Source of the DNA: Sphingomonas sp. BT-65
GTDB taxonomy: Bacteria > Pseudomonadota > Alphaproteobacteria > Sphingomonadales > Sphingomonadaceae
Assembly (NCBI RefSeq): GCF_026107375.2
Contig: NZ_JAPCIA010000001.1
Location: forward strand, 2,852,001-2,916,000
Direction of reading: 5' to 3'
DNA length: 64,000 nucleotides
Every line of letters starts with the position of its first letter. Position 1 is the stretch's first letter. Positions 63,531 to 64,000 of this stretch are shown piece after piece. The notes under the pieces were generated by a model. It was not told the DNA's origin. It searched no databases and saw nothing but the letters and a program-made list of their open reading frames with translations. A program made the translations under genes and the position numbers.

Positions 63531-63627
63531 CGTCACCCCGGACTTGTTCCGGGGTCCACCGGGCGACACGGACCACCCGCGAGGCTCTTTGCGGCACCGT
63601 GGACCCCGGAACAAGTCCGGGGTGACG
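63531..63627. repeat. Intergenic palindrome family B, copy 4
   Basis: The left arm (63531-63559, CACCCCGGACTTGTTCCGGGG) and right arm (63599-63627) are exact inverted copies. It lies between the hom start and the stop of the oxygenase gene. Confidence 0.9.
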
Positions 63628-63647
63628 GAGATAAACTTGGGCGGCCG

Positions 63648-64000
63648 TTACTTCTTCGTCAGCCCGATCTCGCGCAGCCGTTCCGCCAGGTAATCATGCG
63701 CGGTGATCGGCGGCTCGCGCTCGGGGTTCGCTGCAGTCACGCATTGCGGCAGCGCCTTGATCAAGAAATCGGGCGCGGGATGCAGGAAGAAGGGCATCGA
63801 GTAGCGCGGGGTGCCGCGGCGCTCGACCGGCGGGTTGACCACGCGGTGGGTGGTCGAGGGCAGGACATGGTTGGTCAGGCGCTGGAGCATGTCGCCGACA
63901 TTGACCACCATCGCGCCCTCCGGCGGGCGCACCGGCAGCCACTGGCCGTCGCGGTCGAGCAGCTCGAGCCCGGCTTCCTCGGCGCCGAGCAGCAGCGTGA
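63648..64000 (-). CDS. 2OG-Fe(II) oxygenase (isopenicillin N synthase family), C-terminal part
   Basis: The last 116 codons are visible; the gene enters from beyond the right edge. The C-terminal half of the jelly roll is seen: MVVNVGDMLQRLTNHVLPST, the distal iron histidine in STTHRVVNPP and the 2-oxoglutarate-binding arginine-serine pair in TPRYSMPFFLHP. The HxD pair of the iron site is outside the window. These enzymes oxidise small molecules; substrate unknown. Confidence 0.85.
   Translation of the reverse strand, partial: TLLLGAEEAGLELLDRDGQWLPVRPPEGAMVVNVGDMLQRLTNHVLPSTTHRVVNPPVERRGTPRYSMPFFLHPAPDFLIKALPQCVTAANPEREPPITAHDYLAERLREIGLTKK

Overview
The window looks like chromosomal DNA of a sphingomonad (Alphaproteobacteria; Sphingomonas or a close relative). 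The support is high GC throughout, a Xanthomonas/Caulobacter-type TonB receptor with a Tat/SusCD-less carbohydrate locus, DivK beside DUF3572, a TorF-type porin, the rne-amiC-mrcA-prfB neighbourhood and two families of GC-rich intergenic palindromes. I see no rRNA, tRNA, CRISPR, prophage or insertion sequence.

Bases 1-29479 form a carbohydrate-utilisation locus, most likely for pectic material carrying 6-deoxy sugars. It holds a RuBisCO-like protein cut by the left edge, a GH127 enzyme, two FCD-type GntR regulators, a TonB receptor, an MFS transporter, an enolase-superfamily sugar-acid enzyme, a rhamnose-mutarotase-like protein, two GH28 enzymes, a GH2, a GH78 alpha-L-rhamnosidase, a beta-helix protein that may be a GH141 alpha-L-fucosidase, a 2-keto-3-deoxy-L-fuconate-type dehydrogenase and an L-fucose-dehydrogenase-like aldo/keto reductase. 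In the middle is a tight seven-gene operon (10217-16980): DUF4432 epimerase-like protein, SDR, class III CoA transferase, a cytosolic solute-binding-protein-like protein, a crotonase, a D-2-hydroxyacid dehydrogenase and a glycerate kinase. I know of no described pathway with this set, and it is the best candidate here for an undescribed system. A shared ATCATACG-type motif lies in front of six transcription units of the locus, so these are probably one regulon under one or both GntR proteins.

A working model: polysaccharide is cut outside the cytoplasm by Tat- or Sec-exported GH28, GH78, GH2, GH127 and the beta-helix enzyme; products cross the outer membrane by the TonB receptor and the inner membrane by the MFS protein. 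Deoxy sugars are oxidised without phosphorylation (mutarotase, aldo/keto reductase, enolase-family enzyme, SDR). The CoA operon and the RuBisCO-like protein handle further acid intermediates, with a C3 product entering central metabolism as phosphoglycerate. The lactonase and the final diketo-acid hydrolase of the known fuconate route are not in this window.

Bases 29486-64000 are mostly housekeeping: Dps; a degenerate TMEM165/GDT1 membrane protein; rpmG; divK and DUF3572; a HAD hydrolase and RidA; a TorF porin; ribF-ileS-lspA-DUF3035 with an upstream M19 dipeptidase; thyA-folA; a RadC-like JAB protein; a lipoprotein methyltransferase; prfB; PBP1A; amiC; rne; an M48 protease with a DsbA-like partner; a class C beta-lactamase-family hydrolase; an ABC exporter pair; a CocE-type hydrolase; a CPBP protease; glpX; three small genes; hom; and a 2OG-Fe(II) oxygenase cut by the right edge. 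Intergenic palindromes of two recurring families mark many of the gene boundaries.
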